Assembly: GCF_027853965.1 (NCBI RefSeq)
Contig: NZ_JAQGLB010000012.1
Location: 124,001 to 188,000, forward strand
From: Saccharopolyspora indica
Lineage (GTDB): Bacteria; Actinomycetota; Actinomycetes; Mycobacteriales; Pseudonocardiaceae
Length of the DNA: 64,000 nucleotides
Direction of reading: 5' to 3'
Shown here: positions 52,487 to 62,932 of the stretch, in pieces
How positions within the stretch are numbered: position 1 is the first letter of the stretch
Layout of the letters: every line of letters starts with the position of its first letter
Position numbers and translations under genes: made by a program
Notes under the pieces: model-generated
Databases searched by the model: none
What the model was told of the DNA's origin: nothing
Seen by the model: the letters and a program-made list of their open reading frames with translations, nothing else

Positions 52487-53701
52487 ATGGATGTGCGTGC
52501 CGGAATGCGCGGGCTGGGAGCCCTGTTCCTCGCGTTGGTGACGGCATTCGCGGCTCTCGTCGCCCTGCCGCTGGTCGCGGTGACCTGCCTGCTCGTCGTG
52601 CTGGGCATCGGGATCTTCGTGCTTCCCGCCGCCGCGGCGGGCCTGCACCGCTGGACCGAGTGGGAGCGGCGCCGGGCCGGGCGATACCTGGGCGTCCAGG
52701 TCGACCCGATCCGCTCGGCCACCGGGTTCAAGCAGGTCATCCACTCGCCGGTGACCCGGCGGGACCTGCGCTGGCTGGTGGTGCACGCGCCGTTCGGCGT
52801 GCTCGTGGGGCTGCTCGGGCCGGTCGTGGTGGCAGGTTTGCCCGCGGCGCCGGTGTCGCTCGCGCTCTGGCCCTTCGTCCCCGACATCACGCTGCTCGGT
52901 GTGCACCCGTCCGGATGGGGTGCCGCGATCGGGCTCGCCGCCGGGCAGATCGCGCTGACAGGTGCGGTGTTCGTGTGGGGCGTGCCCCGGCTGGCGAGGG
53001 CGCAGGCGCGGGTCTCGTTGCGGTTGCTGACCCCGCCTCCAGCGGAGGCCGAGGCGCAGCGCCTCGCGGAGCGGGTCGACGAGCTCGCCGAGACCAGGGC
53101 CGGGGCGCTGGAAGCGCACGGCGCGGAACTGCGCCGCATCGAACGGGATCTCCACGACGGCACGCAGGCCCAGCTGGTCTCGATCGCGCTGCGGCTGGGG
53201 ATCGCGGAGAAGACCGCCACCACCGACCCGGAGGCCGCGCTGCGGCTGGTGCGCGAGGCCCGCGGCGGTGCTGAGGAGGCGATGGCCGGACTGCGCGACG
53301 TCGTGCGGACGCTCTACCCGCCGATCCTCGCCGACCGCGGGCTGGCCGGGGCGGTGTCCGCGCTCGGCGCGCGTTGCGCGGTGACCACCGAGGTCGCCGT
53401 CGGCGAGCTCGGCGAGGTGCCCGCCGCGGTCGAGGCCGCCGCGTACTTCGTGGTCGCCGAATCGCTCACCAACGTCGCCAAGCACTCCGGCGCCGAGCGC
53501 GCCACGGTCGTGCTGACCAGGGAAGCCGGCGAACTTCGGGTCGAGGTCGGCGACGACGGCGCTGGCGGCGCGACGGAGGAAGGCGGCACCGGGCTGACCG
53601 GCATCCGGCAGCGGGTCGCCGCGCTCGACGGCCGCACCTCGGTGCGCAGCCCGGCGGGCGGCCCGACCCGGATCGAGGTGGTCCTGCCGTGCGGGTTCTG
53701 A
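52487..53701 (+). CDS. NarL-type sensor histidine kinase
   Basis: 404 aa. Two hydrophobic hairpins in the N-terminal sensor part (residues 10-45 and 105-165), HisKA_3 with the phospho-His in RIERDLHDGTQAQLVSIALRLG, and HATPase with AESLTNVAKHS and GDDGAGGATEEGGTGLTGIRQRV. ATG 52487 lies 8 bp after GGAGGAG. Its 3' end overlaps the response regulator gene by 13 bp. Confidence 0.9.
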   Translation: MDVRAGMRGLGALFLALVTAFAALVALPLVAVTCLLVVLGIGIFVLPAAAAGLHRWTEWERRRAGRYLGVQVDPIRSATGFKQVIHSPVTRRDLRWLVVHAPFGVLVGLLGPVVVAGLPAAPVSLALWPFVPDITLLGVHPSGWGAAIGLAAGQIALTGAVFVWGVPRLARAQARVSLRLLTPPPAEAEAQRLAERVDELAETRAGALEAHGAELRRIERDLHDGTQAQLVSIALRLGIAEKTATTDPEAALRLVREARGGAEEAMAGLRDVVRTLYPPILADRGLAGAVSALGARCAVTTEVAVGELGEVPAAVEAAAYFVVAESLTNVAKHSGAERATVVLTREAGELRVEVGDDGAGGATEEGGTGLTGIRQRVAALDGRTSVRSPAGGPTRIEVVLPCGF

Positions 53702-54327
53702 TCGTCGAGGACAACGTCATCCTCGCCGAGGGCCTGAAGTTGCTGCTGGCCGCGGCGGAGATCGAGGTGGCCGGGGTGCACACCGAAGCAGCGTCGTTCC
53801 TCGAAGCGGTGGTGGCGGATCCACCGGACATCGCGGTGGTGGACGTGCGGCTGCCGCCCTCGTTCCGCGACGAGGGCGTGCGGGCCGCGCTGCGCGCCCG
53901 CGAACTGCACCCCGGCCTGCCGGTGCTGCTTTTCTCGCAGTACGTCGAGGAGACCTACGCGCGCGAACTGCTCTCCGACGGCCGCGGCGCGGTGGGCTAC
54001 CTGCTCAAGGACCGCGTGTCGCGGGTGGACGAGTTCGTCGACTCGCTGCGCCGGATCGCCGACGGCGCCACGGTGATGGATCCCGAGGTCGTGTCGCAGC
54101 TGATGACCCGCCGCCGCGACCCGCTGGCCGCGCTGACGCCCCGCGAGCGCGAGGTCCTCGCGCTGATGGCCGCCGGTTACGCCAACGGCGAGATCGCGCA
54201 GCGCCTGGTGGTCACCGAGCGCGCGGTGCTCAAGCACGTCGGCAACATCTTCGCCAAGCTGGACCTGCCGGTCGGCGATTCCGGGCACCGCCGGGTGCTC
54301 GCGGTGCTCGCGCACTTGGGCGGCTGA
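53689..54327 (+). CDS. NarL/LuxR-type response regulator
   Basis: 212 aa. Receiver [17 protein letters not shown] with phospho-Asp in [10 protein letters not shown] and switch Lys in YLLKDRV. Lux[49 protein letters not shown]. Partner of the kinase it overlaps. The stimulus and targets are unknown; the divergent CPBP protease gene is a possible target. Confidence 0.9.
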   Translation: MRVLIVEDNVILAEGLKLLLAAAEIEVAGVHTEAASFLEAVVADPPDIAVVDVRLPPSFRDEGVRAALRARELHPGLPVLLFSQYVEETYARELLSDGRGAVGYLLKDRVSRVDEFVDSLRRIADGATVMDPEVVSQLMTRRRDPLAALTPREREVLALMAAGYANGEIAQRLVVTERAVLKHVGNIFAKLDLPVGDSGHRRVLAVLAHLGG

Positions 54328-54406
54328 CGGGGCCGATGCCGCTGTGGCATCGGTTACCTGGGACAATGGCCGCAGCTCACCGGTTCTGCTAGGAGGTCGC
54401 GGCGAC

Positions 54407-55993
<1,587 letters not shown>

Positions 55994-56011
55994 TCCCCCA
56001 ACGCTGAAAGA

Positions 56012-56056
56012 CGAAGGGCACCTTTCACCAACTATGTTGGCGAAAGGTGCCCTTCG
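56012..56056. terminator. Family C hairpin, copy 3
   Basis: CGAAGGGCACCTTTCACC and GGCGAAAGGTGCCCTTCG arms (one mismatch) extended by AAC/GTT around TAT, 18 bp after guaA and 19 bp from the end of the convergent XRE gene. Confidence 0.85.
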
Positions 56057-56075
56057 CCGTTCAACGGGATCGCCG

Positions 56076-56288
56076 TCAACCGGCGTCGGGCTCCCAGCGC
56101 AGGAGGTCGCCGGGTTGGCATTCGAGCACTTCGCACAGCGCCGCGAGGGTGGTGAAGCGAACCGCCTTGGCACGACCGTTCTTGAGGACCGCCAGGTTCG
56201 CGGGCGTGATGTTCACTCGTTCCGCGAGCGTGCCCACCGACATCTTGCGCTTCGCCAGCATCACGTCGATGTCGACGATGATCGGCAT
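56076..56288 (-). CDS. XRE-family (Cro/C1-type) regulator
   Basis: 70 aa, a single helix-turn-helix domain: MLAKRKMSVGTLAERVNITPANLAVLKNGRAKAVRFTTLAALCEVLECQPGDLL. Its ATG shares one base with the stop of the DUF2975 gene (TGATG). Such small XRE proteins usually pair with DUF2975 membrane proteins. Confidence 0.9.
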   Translation of the reverse strand: MPIIVDIDVMLAKRKMSVGTLAERVNITPANLAVLKNGRAKAVRFTTLAALCEVLECQPGDLLRWEPDAG

Positions 56289-56776
56289 CAGATGACCTCG
56301 TCCAGCTCGTCCTGGAGGTGCCGGGCCTCGGTTTCGCGAGCGATCGCTTGAGCCAGCAGGGTCCGCATCACGAGCACGAGCAGGGCGACTCCGGCGATCA
56401 GCACGCCCGCGCCGCCGATCAGCAGGACGATGCCCGGAGCGACGGCCTCGCCCGGGGCGAGGGCGCCGCCGAGGGCGAAGGTGAGGATCGACGCCGCTGC
56501 CACCGCACCGATCACGATGTCGACGTACCGGAAGGCGGCGGGGGAGAACACCGTCCCCCGGCGCACCATCGTCAGCAGCCGCCACACGCAGATCATGGTG
56601 ACCTGGACGGTCGCGATGCCGAGCAGCACGAGGACCAGGACGGGAATGCGCACGGCGGACGGGAACTCGTCCGGGGTGAGGATCGCCATCGGCACCATCA
56701 CCGCCTGGACGAACAGCGAGCCGGCGAGCCCGATCGTCAGCACCACGCGCAGCACGAGTACGGCCGCATTTCCCAT
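56288..56776 (-). CDS. DUF2975 membrane protein
   Basis: 162 aa with four membrane helices (VLRVVLTIGLAGSLFVQAV, IPVLVLVLLGIATVQVTMICVW, VDIVIGAVAAASILTFAL, IVLLIGGAGVLIAGVALLVLVM). DUF2975 pattern: a region GTVFSPAAFRYVD before helix 3. First gene of the operon with the XRE regulator. Function unknown; a sensor or partner of the regulator is possible. Confidence 0.85.
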   Translation of the reverse strand: MGNAAVLVLRVVLTIGLAGSLFVQAVMVPMAILTPDEFPSAVRIPVLVLVLLGIATVQVTMICVWRLLTMVRRGTVFSPAAFRYVDIVIGAVAAASILTFALGGALAPGEAVAPGIVLLIGGAGVLIAGVALLVLVMRTLLAQAIARETEARHLQDELDEVI

Positions 56777-56789
56777 CGGAACTCCTCGG

Positions 56790-56823
56790 ATCGATTAACG
56801 ATGGAAATCTATCGTTAATCGAT
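56790..56823. promoter_or_regulatory. Operator of the DUF2975-XRE operon
   Basis: Perfect 13-bp arms ATCGATTAACGAT (56790-56802) and ATCGTTAATCGAT (56811-56823) around GGAAATCT, 13 bp upstream of the DUF2975 start codon. The sequence is very AT-rich for this genome, suggesting autoregulation by the XRE protein. Confidence 0.82.
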
Positions 56824-56970
56824 AGCTCGGAGCAAGCTGCTGCTCGTGGTCTTGGGCACAAGGCCCGGTCAGGGCTTCGTCCGAGCAGCGCGAGGGGCCC
56901 CGGCCTGGATCGGCCGAGGCCCCTCGCGCGGTGCCATTCGCTCAGCTGAGTCCTGAGCGGCGGGTGCTCG

Positions 56971-57861
56971 TCACTGGTCGACGCGGACCCAGTCGATCAG
57001 GTAGCGGACCTCGCCGGTGGCGACCCTGTCCACCGTGGACTGCGGGAGGCCGAAGTACGGCTCCGTGACGCCGTTGACGCCGTTCGGGTAGCCGCCGCCG
57101 AGGGCGAAGTTCAGGATCAGGAACTGCGGGTCGTCGTAGGCCCAGGTCCAGCCCTTGCTCTGGATCTCCTCCTTCGTGACCCGGTAGGTCTCCGCGTCGT
57201 CGACGAAGAAGGCGATCCCGTCCGGCGTCCAGTCCGCGCGGTAGACGTGCCAGTCCGCCGGGTCCTTGCCCGCGAACTCCTGGCGCTTGGTGAACGGGGT
57301 GTCGCCGTGGTATTCGGGGCCGTGCAGCGCCGAGCTGGTCCAGGGCTCGCCGACGTGCTCCATCACGTCGATCTCACCGCAGTCCGGCCACGGCTTGCCG
57401 TTGTCGATGTTCGCGCCAAGCGACCACCACGCCGGCCACAGCCCGCTGGCGGTCGCGTTCTCCGGGAGCTTGAGGCGCGCCGAGTAGCTGCCGTAGGTGA
57501 ACTCGACCTTGTCCTGGGTCTTGACCCGGCCGGAGATGAAGTCGTAGGTCTGCCCGTCCGGGGCTTGCGTGCCCGGCTTGTACCGGGGGTGCAGCGCGAG
57601 CGCGCCGTTCTCCGCCCCGGTCGACGGGTCCTTCTCCACGTAGATCGTCTCGGGTGAGTCGACGTAGGCCTGCTGCTCCTGGTTGACCGTGCCGAAGTTC
57701 TCGCCGGTGACCTCGACCGTCCACTTGGAGCGGTCCAGCTCGGTGCCGGAGAAGTCGTCGAAGAACACCTCGGCGCGGGGCGCGGCGCTGGCCTGCACCA
57801 GCGGCACCGCCGTCAGCACCGCTAGCGCGGCGGCGGTCGCGAGCAACTTGTTCCGGGCCAT
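56971..57861 (-). CDS. Secreted GH16 beta-glucanase
   Basis: 296 aa with a signal peptide (ARNKLLATAAALAVLTAVPLVQASA). The GH16 catalytic motif is DCGEIDVMEHVG (E-x-D-x-x-E), with upstream FEWSG-type FFDDFSGTELDRSKW, ASGLWPAWWSLG, and LILNFALGGGYP. The extra Met in EIDVME marks the laminarinase (endo-1,3-beta-glucanase) subgroup. Probably degrades fungal or plant beta-glucan. ATG 57861 follows AGGAG 5 bp upstream. No carbohydrate-binding module. Confidence 0.93.
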   Translation of the reverse strand: MARNKLLATAAALAVLTAVPLVQASAAPRAEVFFDDFSGTELDRSKWTVEVTGENFGTVNQEQQAYVDSPETIYVEKDPSTGAENGALALHPRYKPGTQAPDGQTYDFISGRVKTQDKVEFTYGSYSARLKLPENATASGLWPAWWSLGANIDNGKPWPDCGEIDVMEHVGEPWTSSALHGPEYHGDTPFTKRQEFAGKDPADWHVYRADWTPDGIAFFVDDAETYRVTKEEIQSKGWTWAYDDPQFLILNFALGGGYPNGVNGVTEPYFGLPQSTVDRVATGEVRYLIDWVRVDQ

Positions 57862-57946
57862 CACCGCTCCTTCGGGGAGAACCGCTTCTTGAGCGATCGA
57901 GTATTCCGGTGCGGCCCACCGGTGGGGCGGATTGGCGAGTTCTGGA

Positions 57947-58144
57947 CTAGCTGCGGGTGCGCAGGGAGACGACCAGCATGACGACGCCGATCGTCACGGC
58001 GGCCAGCGCCAGCAGCCACTGCAGCTGATCGCCCAGGCCGACCAGCACGCTGCCCGCGATGGCGACGGTGATCAGACCGCTCACCAGGGCGACCAGGTCC
58101 GGGCCGCCGCGCTGGCGGCGGGAGGGGTTTCGCTCGTCAGCCAC
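57947..58144 (-). CDS. Small membrane protein
   Basis: 65 aa. A basic N-terminus (RNPSRRQRGG) is followed by two membrane helices (LVALVSGLITVAIAGSVLVGL and WLLALAAVTIGVVMLVVSL). Its start overlaps the pspC gene by 8 bp, so it is co-translated with it. Family unknown to me. Confidence 0.78.
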   Translation of the reverse strand: MADERNPSRRQRGGPDLVALVSGLITVAIAGSVLVGLGDQLQWLLALAAVTIGVVMLVVSLRTRS

Positions 58145-59387
58145 GGGTGACCTCCACGCTTCCCATGCCGACCTGCAGGTCGAGGTTCAACCGGCCGCCA
58201 CCGGGGCCGTCGGCGCCCAGGTCCGTCGCCGTCTGGTCCGCGCTGCCGCCGCTGGCCACCGAGTGCAGGCACTGCACGTCGCCCAGCTCCGACTTGCACC
58301 GCGCGGTGATGTCCACGTTCTCGGGCAGCTGCACGAGGATGTCGCCGACCCCGACGCTGGCCGAGGTGGTGACCTCCTCGTCGTCGGCGATCTCCATGCC
58401 CCGCAGGTCCAGCGTGATCGTCCCGGCGGACAGCTGGTAGTCGGAGGCCAGCTCGCCTGCCGTATCGGGGTGCACCTCGTGCTCGCCGATCTCGCCGCTG
58501 TAGGTGTCCACCGGCATCATCGCGGCGATCATCGCCGCGGCCGCCAGCGGAACCGCCGCGGCGATCAGCCCGCGGCCGCCGCGCAGGAAGGAACCGAGGA
58601 TCAGCCCCAGCCCGATCGTGCCGAGCGCGAAGGTCAGCGAGATGTGCAGCGGGGCGCCCAGCGCGCTGGTCAGGCCACCGGCGAACGCCGCCAGCAGCAG
58701 CGTCCCCCAGGTGATCCAGCGCCGCTTCGGCTGCTCCGGTTCCGGCTGCTCGGGCTCGCTCGGTTCCGGGAGGTCCCAGGCGAACGGCGCGACACCGAGC
58801 GGATCCCACGCGGGGGGCGACTTCTGCTCGGCCGCCGCGGTCTGCTCGGCGCCGGGGTAGACCCAGGTGTTCTCGCCCGCCTGCGTCGCCTCGGGCACCG
58901 GCGCCGCGGTGCCCGGTGCCGTGGCGCCCGGTGCCGCCGTGGCCGGCGCCGTGGCGGCAAGCACCGCGTTGCGGTCCCCGTAGGTGCGGTGGATCAGGTA
59001 GAACGCACCCAGCCCCACCGCGAGCCCGATGATCGCCGGTGAGCTGATCAGCCAGAGCACGCTGGGGAGCAGCAGCAGCACCAGGATCACCGCGAGGGTG
59101 CCCGAGGTCGGTTCCGGCCTCGGCTTGGCCATGCCGGGGACCGGTTCGCTCTCCTTCGGGAACAGCAACCAGCCCAGCAGGTAGAGCACGACGCCCGCGC
59201 CGCCGTAGATGGCCGCCAGGATGAACGCCACCCGGACCAGGATGGGATCGATGCCGTACCGGAGGCCGATCGCCGCGGAGACGCCACCGACCTTGCCGCC
59301 GGAACGCGGCCGGACCGGGCGGGTCGCCCAGAAGTCCCGCATGGTGTCCTCGAACGCCGCAGCTCCGGCGCGCTTCGTCGTGCTCAT
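58137..59387 (-). CDS. PspC-domain membrane protein, LiaF-like tail
   Basis: 416 aa. N-terminal PspC domain (GGVSAAIGLRYGIDPILVRVAFILAAIYGGAGVVLYLLGWLLFP) with two membrane helices, then a further membrane pair. A Pro/Glu-rich linker and three more helices follow. The C-terminal beta-rich part (YQLSAGTITLDLRGME...VQLPENVDITARCKSELGDVQCL) resembles LiaF/DUF2154. Divergent from a PspC-type histidine kinase with twin operators between, so an envelope-stress circuit like LiaFSR is likely. ATG 59387. Confidence 0.85.
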   Translation of the reverse strand: MSTTKRAGAAAFEDTMRDFWATRPVRPRSGGKVGGVSAAIGLRYGIDPILVRVAFILAAIYGGAGVVLYLLGWLLFPKESEPVPGMAKPRPEPTSGTLAVILVLLLLPSVLWLISSPAIIGLAVGLGAFYLIHRTYGDRNAVLAATAPATAAPGATAPGTAAPVPEATQAGENTWVYPGAEQTAAAEQKSPPAWDPLGVAPFAWDLPEPSEPEQPEPEQPKRRWITWGTLLLAAFAGGLTSALGAPLHISLTFALGTIGLGLILGSFLRGGRGLIAAAVPLAAAAMIAAMMPVDTYSGEIGEHEVHPDTAGELASDYQLSAGTITLDLRGMEIADDEEVTTSASVGVGDILVQLPENVDITARCKSELGDVQCLHSVASGGSADQTATDLGADGPGGGRLNLDLQVGMGSVEVTRG

Positions 59388-59422
59388 GCCCACCACTATC
59401 GGTCCTCGCCGAACCCCGGAGC

Positions 59423-59470
59423 ATCAGGGACGCCCCTGATCCGGCCCGGAATGTCAGGGACGGTCCCTGA
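59423..59470. promoter_or_regulatory. Twin operators in the PspC divergon
   Basis: TCAGGGAC-G-GTCCCTGA (59454-59470) is perfect; ATCAGGGA-CG-CCCCTGAT (59423-59440) is the same with one change. Centres are about 31 bp apart, three helical turns, so two dimers on one face. The likely binder is the response regulator at 60857, controlling both directions. Confidence 0.78.
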
Positions 59471-59491
59471 TGCTCGTGCACGCGCGGGCGT

Positions 59492-60811
59492 GTGACCATC
59501 GACGTCGTGAGAGACCAGCTGAACCAGCAGCGCACCGCCGAGGCCGACACCGGGCCGGGAGCTGCCACGAAGCCGATGGCGCAGCAGCGCCCGCGGAGCG
59601 TGGAGCAGCTGCGCAGGCGCCGCAGCGGACGTCTGGTCGCCGGGGTCGCCAGCGGAGTCGCCGAACACCTCGGGGTGCCGGTGCTGTGGGTGCGCGGCGG
59701 GTTCGCCGTGCTCGCCGTGTGCGGCGGGGCGGGCATCCTGGCCTATTCGCTGCTGTGGGTGTTCGTGCCGCAGTCCGTCGGCGCGGAGAAACCGGTCACG
59801 ACCCGGGAGCGGCAGCAGGGCTTCGGCGTGATCCTGCTCTGCCTCGGCGCGATGGTCGCCGTCGGCGGGCTGATCTCGATGCCGCCCTGGCTGGGCGCGC
59901 CGCTGGTGGTGGTGCTGATCGGTGCCGCCGTGGTGTGGCGGGAGGCCGACGAGTCGCAGCGCCGCCGCTGGCGGCAGGGCGCGCGGACCAACGTGGTCGG
60001 CGCGCTGCTCGGCGGCGGCGGCCGGAAGGCCATGGTCCGCGTGCTCGCCGGTGCGGCGCTGGTCGTGGTGGGCATCGTGGCGGTGCTGGCCGGTTCGGCC
60101 TCGATGGACGAGGTGCGCTTCGCGCTGCTCGCGGTGGGCGCGACGCTGGTCGGCGTCGCGGTCCTGACCGTGCCGTGGTGGGTGCGGCTGGTGCGGGACC
60201 TCAACATCGAGCGGGCCAGCCGGATCCGCTCCCAGGAACGCGCCGAGATCGCCGCGCACCTGCACGACTCGGTGCTGCAGACGCTGGCGCTGATCCAGAA
60301 GCAGGCCGAGTCCGAGCGCGAGGTGCGGCGGCTGGCCCGCGGGCAGGAGCGCGAGCTGCGGAACTGGCTGTACGGCCCGGACGGCTACGGCTCGCAGCGG
60401 CAGGCCGTCGACGACGCGCCCGCGACCACGTTCTCCGCCGAGCTGACCCGGATCTGCGGCGAGGTCGAGGACAGCTTCGCGATCAAGGTCCAGCAGGTGG
60501 TGGTCGGCGACTGCGACGTGGACGAGCGGTTGTCCGCGCAGCTCGCCGCCGCCCGGGAAGCGGTCGTCAACGCCGCCAAGCACGCCCAGGTCGCCGAGGT
60601 GAGCGTGTACGCGGAGGTGGAGGCCGCGCAGGTCTCGGTGTTCGTCCGCGACCGCGGTGCCGGGTTCGACCCGGCCAGCGTGCCCGCCGACCGGCACGGG
60701 CTGGCCGACTCGATCCGCGGCCGCATGCAGCGGCACGGCGGGAAGGTCAAGGTGCGCACCTCGCCGGGCGAGGGCACCGAGGTGCAGATGGAAATGCCGA
60801 GGGCGGCGTGA
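59492..60811 (+). CDS. PspC-type sensor histidine kinase
   Basis: 439 aa. N-terminal PspC domain (RRSGRLVAGVASGVAEHLGVPVLWVRGGFAVLAVCGGAGILAYSLLWVFVP), three more membrane helices, then HisKA_3-like AAHLHDSVLQTLALIQKQA with phospho-His. HATPase: REAVVNAAKHA and RDRGAGFDPASVPADRHGLADSIRGRM. GTG 59492 or GTG 59507 may be the start. Two-component pair with the next gene. Confidence 0.88.
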   Translation: MTIDVVRDQLNQQRTAEADTGPGAATKPMAQQRPRSVEQLRRRRSGRLVAGVASGVAEHLGVPVLWVRGGFAVLAVCGGAGILAYSLLWVFVPQSVGAEKPVTTRERQQGFGVILLCLGAMVAVGGLISMPPWLGAPLVVVLIGAAVVWREADESQRRRWRQGARTNVVGALLGGGGRKAMVRVLAGAALVVVGIVAVLAGSASMDEVRFALLAVGATLVGVAVLTVPWWVRLVRDLNIERASRIRSQERAEIAAHLHDSVLQTLALIQKQAESEREVRRLARGQERELRNWLYGPDGYGSQRQAVDDAPATTFSAELTRICGEVEDSFAIKVQQVVVGDCDVDERLSAQLAAAREAVVNAAKHAQVAEVSVYAEVEAAQVSVFVRDRGAGFDPASVPADRHGLADSIRGRMQRHGGKVKVRTSPGEGTEVQMEMPRAA

Positions 60812-60856
60812 ACTGGCGTACCCTGCGGACGAGCCCAGCGATGGAGGATGTTGATC

Positions 60857-61531
60857 GTGACCGGTGAAGACACCACCGCCCCGCACCAGGTCCGGGTGTT
60901 CCTGGTCGACGACCACGCGCTGTTCCGCACCGGGGTGCGCGCGGAGCTGGCCGCCGCCGAGCAGGTCGAGGTGATCGGCGAGGCCGGGTCGGTGGCCGAG
61001 GCGGTCGCCGGCATCGCGCACTTCAAGCCCGAGGTGGTCCTGCTCGACGTGCACATGCCCGACGGCGGCGGTGCCGAGGTGCTGCGGCAGGTGCGCGGGC
61101 AGCAGCCGGACGTGGTGTTCCTGGCGCTGTCGGTCTCCGACGCCGCCGAGGACGTGATAGCGGTGATCCGCGGCGGCGCCCGCGGCTACGTCACCAAGAC
61201 CATCTCCGGGCGGGAGCTCGCCGACGCGATCGTGCGGGTGCGCGCCGGGGACGCGGTGTTCTCGCCGCGGCTGGCGGGATTCGTGCTGGACGCCTTCTCC
61301 GAGGGGCCGAACTCGGCTCCCGTCGGCGACCCCGAGCTGGACCTGCTCACGCCGCGCGAGCGCGAGGTGCTGCGGCTGCTGGCGCGCGGGTACGCGTACA
61401 AGGAGATCGCCTCCGAGCTGTTCATCTCCGTCAAGACGGTGGAGACGCACGTGTCCAGCGTCCTGCGCAAGACCCAGCTGTCCAACCGCTACGAGCTGTC
61501 CCGCTGGGCCTCCGACCGCCGCCTGGTGTGA
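60857..61531 (+). CDS. LuxR-type response regulator of the PspC kinase
   Basis: 224 aa. Receiver FLVDDHALFRTGVRAEL with phospho-Asp in VVLLDVHMPDGG and Lys in [74 protein letters not shown] 60857 is 9 bp after GGAGG; the ATG at 60848 abuts that site. Starts 45 bp after the kinase. Confidence 0.92.
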   Translation: MTGEDTTAPHQVRVFLVDDHALFRTGVRAELAAAEQVEVIGEAGSVAEAVAGIAHFKPEVVLLDVHMPDGGGAEVLRQVRGQQPDVVFLALSVSDAAEDVIAVIRGGARGYVTKTISGRELADAIVRVRAGDAVFSPRLAGFVLDAFSEGPNSAPVGDPELDLLTPREREVLRLLARGYAYKEIASELFISVKTVETHVSSVLRKTQLSNRYELSRWASDRRLV

Positions 61532-61655
61532 ACCCGGCTGCCCGAAAGTCCTGATGTCCTGCCCTTTCCGCCTCGCCTTCGAGCGGCGGCCAACTCCGGG
61601 ACCACCGGGGACGTCTTCCCGTTGAGCTGATCGAGCAGACGGGGAGACGCAACGG

Positions 61656-62732
61656 ATGAGACGAACAGCAGTCACCTTGGTCGCCGCGGCCGGGTTGATC
61701 GCGGGACCGGTCGGGCAGGCGGCAGCGGCCGGGAGCTGGACCGAGGAACCGGTTCCCACCTCGCCCGACTCCGGCATGCTGACGAGCGCGGGCAGCGCGG
61801 CGGGGGAGTCCTGGGCCTTCGGCTTCATCAGCGAGACCTCCCCGGACGCCACCAGCGCGGTCTACCGCAAGGGCGAGCAGGGCTGGCAGCAGGTGCCGAT
61901 CGAGAACATCGGCGAGCTGGTGGACGGCGCGGTGCTCGCGCCCGACGACATCTGGACGATCGGGATCCCGACCAAGACCAAGCCGGGTGGCGTGGCGCAC
62001 TGGGACGGGCAGGGGTGGACGCGGGTCGACCTGGCCGGGCCGCCCGGTGCCCCGCCGCAGGCGCTGGCGCTGAAGGCGTTCGCCCCGGACGACGTCTGGA
62101 CGGTCGGCGGAGCCGGGCGCGGCATCGCGCAGCACTGGGACGGCCAGGCGTGGACCGACGTCCCGGTCCCGGACCTCGCCGAGCACGACTACGAGGCCTG
62201 GAAGCTGATGGACGTCGACGGCGTGGCCTCCGACGACCTCTGGTCCGTCGGCTACAGCGACTGGCCCACCGGCAACCGCACCATCGCCCTGCACTGGGAC
62301 GGCAGCGCGTGGACGGAGATGCCGGTTCCGGACGCCAACGAGGACCCCGCGGTGCGCGAGGTGCTCGACAACGTCCTCGCCCTGGCCCCGAACGACGTGT
62401 GGGTCGGCGGCTACAGCAGCGTGCAGGGCGATGAGGTGCCCTTCACGGCGCACTGGGACGGCCAGGCCTGGAAGGTCTTCGACCTCGGCGGGACGGGCAC
62501 CATCACCCAGCTCCTCCAGGTCGGCGACCAGGTCCAGCTGTTCGGGGTGGTCGGGTCCGACGCGTCCTTCCGGCGAGGTTGGGACGGCACCGGATGGCAG
62601 GAACTGCCCGCGCCGCCCGCGGTCCGCGTGCACGGCGCGACCGTCCAGGACGACGGCACCGTTCTCGGCGTCGGCAACGGCCCTGGCGAAGGCACCGCGT
62701 TCGAGCCCTACACGGCGACCTACCGCGAGTGA
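61656..62732 (+). CDS. Secreted beta-propeller-like repeat protein, paralogue
   Basis: 358 aa. Signal peptide RRTAVTLVAAAGLIAGPVGQAAA, mature start AGSWTEEPVPTSPDSGMLTSAGSAAGESWAFGF. Repeats such as PDDVWTVGGAG...QHWDGQAWTDVPVPD, SDDLWSVGYSD...LHWDGSAWTEMPVPD and PNDVWVGGYSS...AHWDGQAWKVFDL are the same units as in the gene at 8809. Both have the same length and layout, so they arose by duplication. Extracellular; ligand unknown. Confidence 0.82.
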   Translation: MRRTAVTLVAAAGLIAGPVGQAAAAGSWTEEPVPTSPDSGMLTSAGSAAGESWAFGFISETSPDATSAVYRKGEQGWQQVPIENIGELVDGAVLAPDDIWTIGIPTKTKPGGVAHWDGQGWTRVDLAGPPGAPPQALALKAFAPDDVWTVGGAGRGIAQHWDGQAWTDVPVPDLAEHDYEAWKLMDVDGVASDDLWSVGYSDWPTGNRTIALHWDGSAWTEMPVPDANEDPAVREVLDNVLALAPNDVWVGGYSSVQGDEVPFTAHWDGQAWKVFDLGGTGTITQLLQVGDQVQLFGVVGSDASFRRGWDGTGWQELPAPPAVRVHGATVQDDGTVLGVGNGPGEGTAFEPYTATYRE

Positions 62733-62782
62733 GCGCCTGACGAGCCCGGCCCGGCGTTCCCTGAGGAGCGCCGGGCCGGCTG

Positions 62783-62932
62783 TCACTTCATCGGGTGGTT
62801 GGTGGCCAGCTCGGCGTAGATCTGCGAACCGCGCATCAGGGCGAGGTGGATCCGGGCCCAGCCCTTCGGCGGTTCGATCGGCGGGAGATCTTCGGCGCTG
62901 GTGCGCAACTCGGTTCGGTTGTCCTCCGACAT
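62783..62932 (-). CDS. Possible internal ORF at the end of the EamA gene
   Basis: An in-frame ATG (62932) preceded by GGAGGAG (62938-62945) could start a 49-aa protein, SEDNRTELRTSAEDLPPIEP to HPMK. It may be a second product of the transporter gene, or a small gene fused to it. Confidence 0.3.
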   Translation of the reverse strand: MSEDNRTELRTSAEDLPPIEPPKGWARIHLALMRGSQIYAELATNHPMK

